A stretch of 33,157 bases of DNA from Bacteroidales bacterium (lineage in GTDB: Bacteria; Bacteroidota; Bacteroidia; Bacteroidales; UBA932). Under the pieces are notes generated by a model that worked only from the letters and a program-made list of their open reading frames with translations, was not told where the DNA came from and ran no database searches. The translations under genes and the position numbers were made by a program. The stretch lies in NCBI GenBank assembly GCA_017479265.1, contig JAFVCK010000019.1, positions 1-33,157 on the forward strand, written 5' to 3'. This document shows, in pieces, positions 32,638 through 33,157 of the stretch (positions are counted from its first letter, which is position 1; each line of letters begins with the position of its first letter).

Positions 32638-32976
32638 TTAGAAACGTCTCGAAGGAGTTCCGACTTTCTTTGTGCCTTTGCATCTTGGACAACGCCCTGT
32701 ACCATTGCACCTCTTGCACTTTTTATCTCCTCTGCAAGTCGGACATACGGATTTCTTGTCTGAACCGTAGTTATAAACCCAACCCTGTCCGTTGCACCAG
32801 TGGCATTTCTTGTCTCCGTTGCAATATCTTTTCGACGCTTCGCCTATGTCTGAAGTATAACATTTCCCTGTTCCAAGACAAGTGGGGCAAGGTTTTTCCT
32901 CAGTAAGAGCATGTGCTGATGCCAACAAGCATATAAATGCTATGGACAAAGATGTAAAATATTTGTTAAGTTTCAT
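32638..32976 (-). CDS. secreted CxxCxGxG zinc-ribbon protein
   Basis: The 112-residue protein begins with a signal peptide (MKLNKYFTSLSIAFICLLASAHA) and the mature part is dominated by cysteine modules: CPTCLGTGK, CHWCNGQG, CPTCRGDKK, CKRCNGTGR and CPRCKGTKK. It has no J domain or membrane anchor, unlike the related protein at 30801-31334. Zinc binding is likely; the role is unknown. No clear -7 box is visible upstream. The gene faces the FHA/kinase locus and may be a stand-alone gene that shares the module with it, or a decayed relic of the same system. Confidence 0.75.
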   Translation of the reverse strand: MKLNKYFTSLSIAFICLLASAHALTEEKPCPTCLGTGKCYTSDIGEASKRYCNGDKKCHWCNGQGWVYNYGSDKKSVCPTCRGDKKCKRCNGTGRCPRCKGTKKVGTPSRRF

Positions 32977-33006
32977 GGTAAGAAATAATATTTGTAATGT
33001 TTACAG

Positions 33007-33157
33007 TTATTCCACTACCTTCCAGTCGTCGATGCAACGGGTCGCGGTGGAGAAGCGGATGCCGATTTTGAAGAGCTTGCGTTTGTCGCCAGAGAAGCGG
33101 CGGGCGTAAGCTTTTTCTTCGATTTGCTGCAGGGCTGCTTCGGCGGTGTCGTTTATC
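33007..33157 (-). CDS. AAA-ATPase-like/PD-(D/E)XK protein, C-terminal end (partial)
   Basis: The minus-strand frame is open to the window edge and ends with TAA (33009-33007). Its 49 visible residues contain EAALQQIEEKAYARRF, FKIGIRFSTATRCIDDW and KVVE. This strongly resembles the last part of the common Bacteroidales ATP-binding proteins with an AAA-ATPase_like domain and a C-terminal PDDEXK_9 nuclease domain, whose usual end is similar to VGVNFSTETRTIEDW. The 5' part lies beyond the window, so domain content cannot be checked. Confidence 0.7.
   Translation of the reverse strand, partial: INDTAEAALQQIEEKAYARRFSGDKRKLFKIGIRFSTATRCIDDWKVVE

Noticed and set aside
1-33157. CRISPR array, insertion sequence or prophage
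   Set aside because: No regularly spaced repeats, transposase, integrase or phage structural gene was found.

Overview
The window is bacterial chromosome, most likely a moderately GC-rich member of the Bacteroidales. Three things point there: several promoters fit the Bacteroidota form TTTG-N19/20-TAnnTTTG (clearest at 2971-3001), Shine-Dalgarno sequences are mostly absent, and the protein families are typical of the group (DUF5715, PorT-like barrel, WG repeats, lipoproteins). I cannot name the genus.

Region 1 (1-3447) is the end of the str ribosomal operon (rpsG tail, fusA, rpsJ), then a CAT-anticodon tRNA with a strong leader hairpin. The tRNA 3' end and its terminator occur a second time downstream. 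Next comes a small MNT nucleotidyltransferase gene whose HEPN partner survives only as a 34-codon internally deleted remnant. A 15-bp direct repeat flanks this small cassette.

Region 2 (3448-16157) is housekeeping and envelope metabolism. It holds a KDPG-type aldolase facing a fabG-comF operon, then a tightly packed forward operon: short-form S-adenosylhomocysteine hydrolase, NhaA, M24 aminopeptidase, DUF456, an outer-membrane patatin, a cysteine desulfidase family enzyme and a HAD phosphatase. A secreted orphan, a TM2 protein and a DUF2752 protein follow.

Region 3 (16158-31334) is the most interesting part. A roughly 345-bp gap carries a promoter-like -7 box and a 128-nt nested imperfect hairpin with alternative pairings. 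Fourteen closely spaced forward genes follow: a soluble FHA protein, two membrane-anchored Ser/Thr kinases, a membrane-anchored PP2C phosphatase, an FHA-TM-coiled-coil protein, an FHA-FHA-TM-trypsin-like protease, a WG-repeat secreted protein, a PorT-like outer-membrane barrel, a lipoprotein, an S41 protease lipoprotein, two related secreted or membrane proteins sharing a KDG/DGS beta motif, an FHA-DUF805 protein and a membrane-anchored CxxCxGxG zinc-ribbon protein. I read this as one envelope-spanning phosphosignalling module: kinases and phosphatase in the cytoplasm, FHA readers bridging the inner membrane, and protease or coiled-coil output in the periplasm linked to outer-membrane and lipoprotein partners. 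No type VI or type VII secretion component, vWA protein or MoxR ATPase is seen. The function is unknown to me.

Region 4 (31335-33157) is a ragged edge: a DUF5715 gene split by an in-frame TAG, a small secreted protein made of 14-residue Tyr/Lys/Glu repeats, a short tandem repeat with a C9 tract, a C-terminal scrap of a probable glycerophosphodiesterase, a second secreted CxxCxGxG protein on the minus strand, and the C-terminus of a probable AAA-ATPase/PD-(D/E)XK protein cut by the window end.
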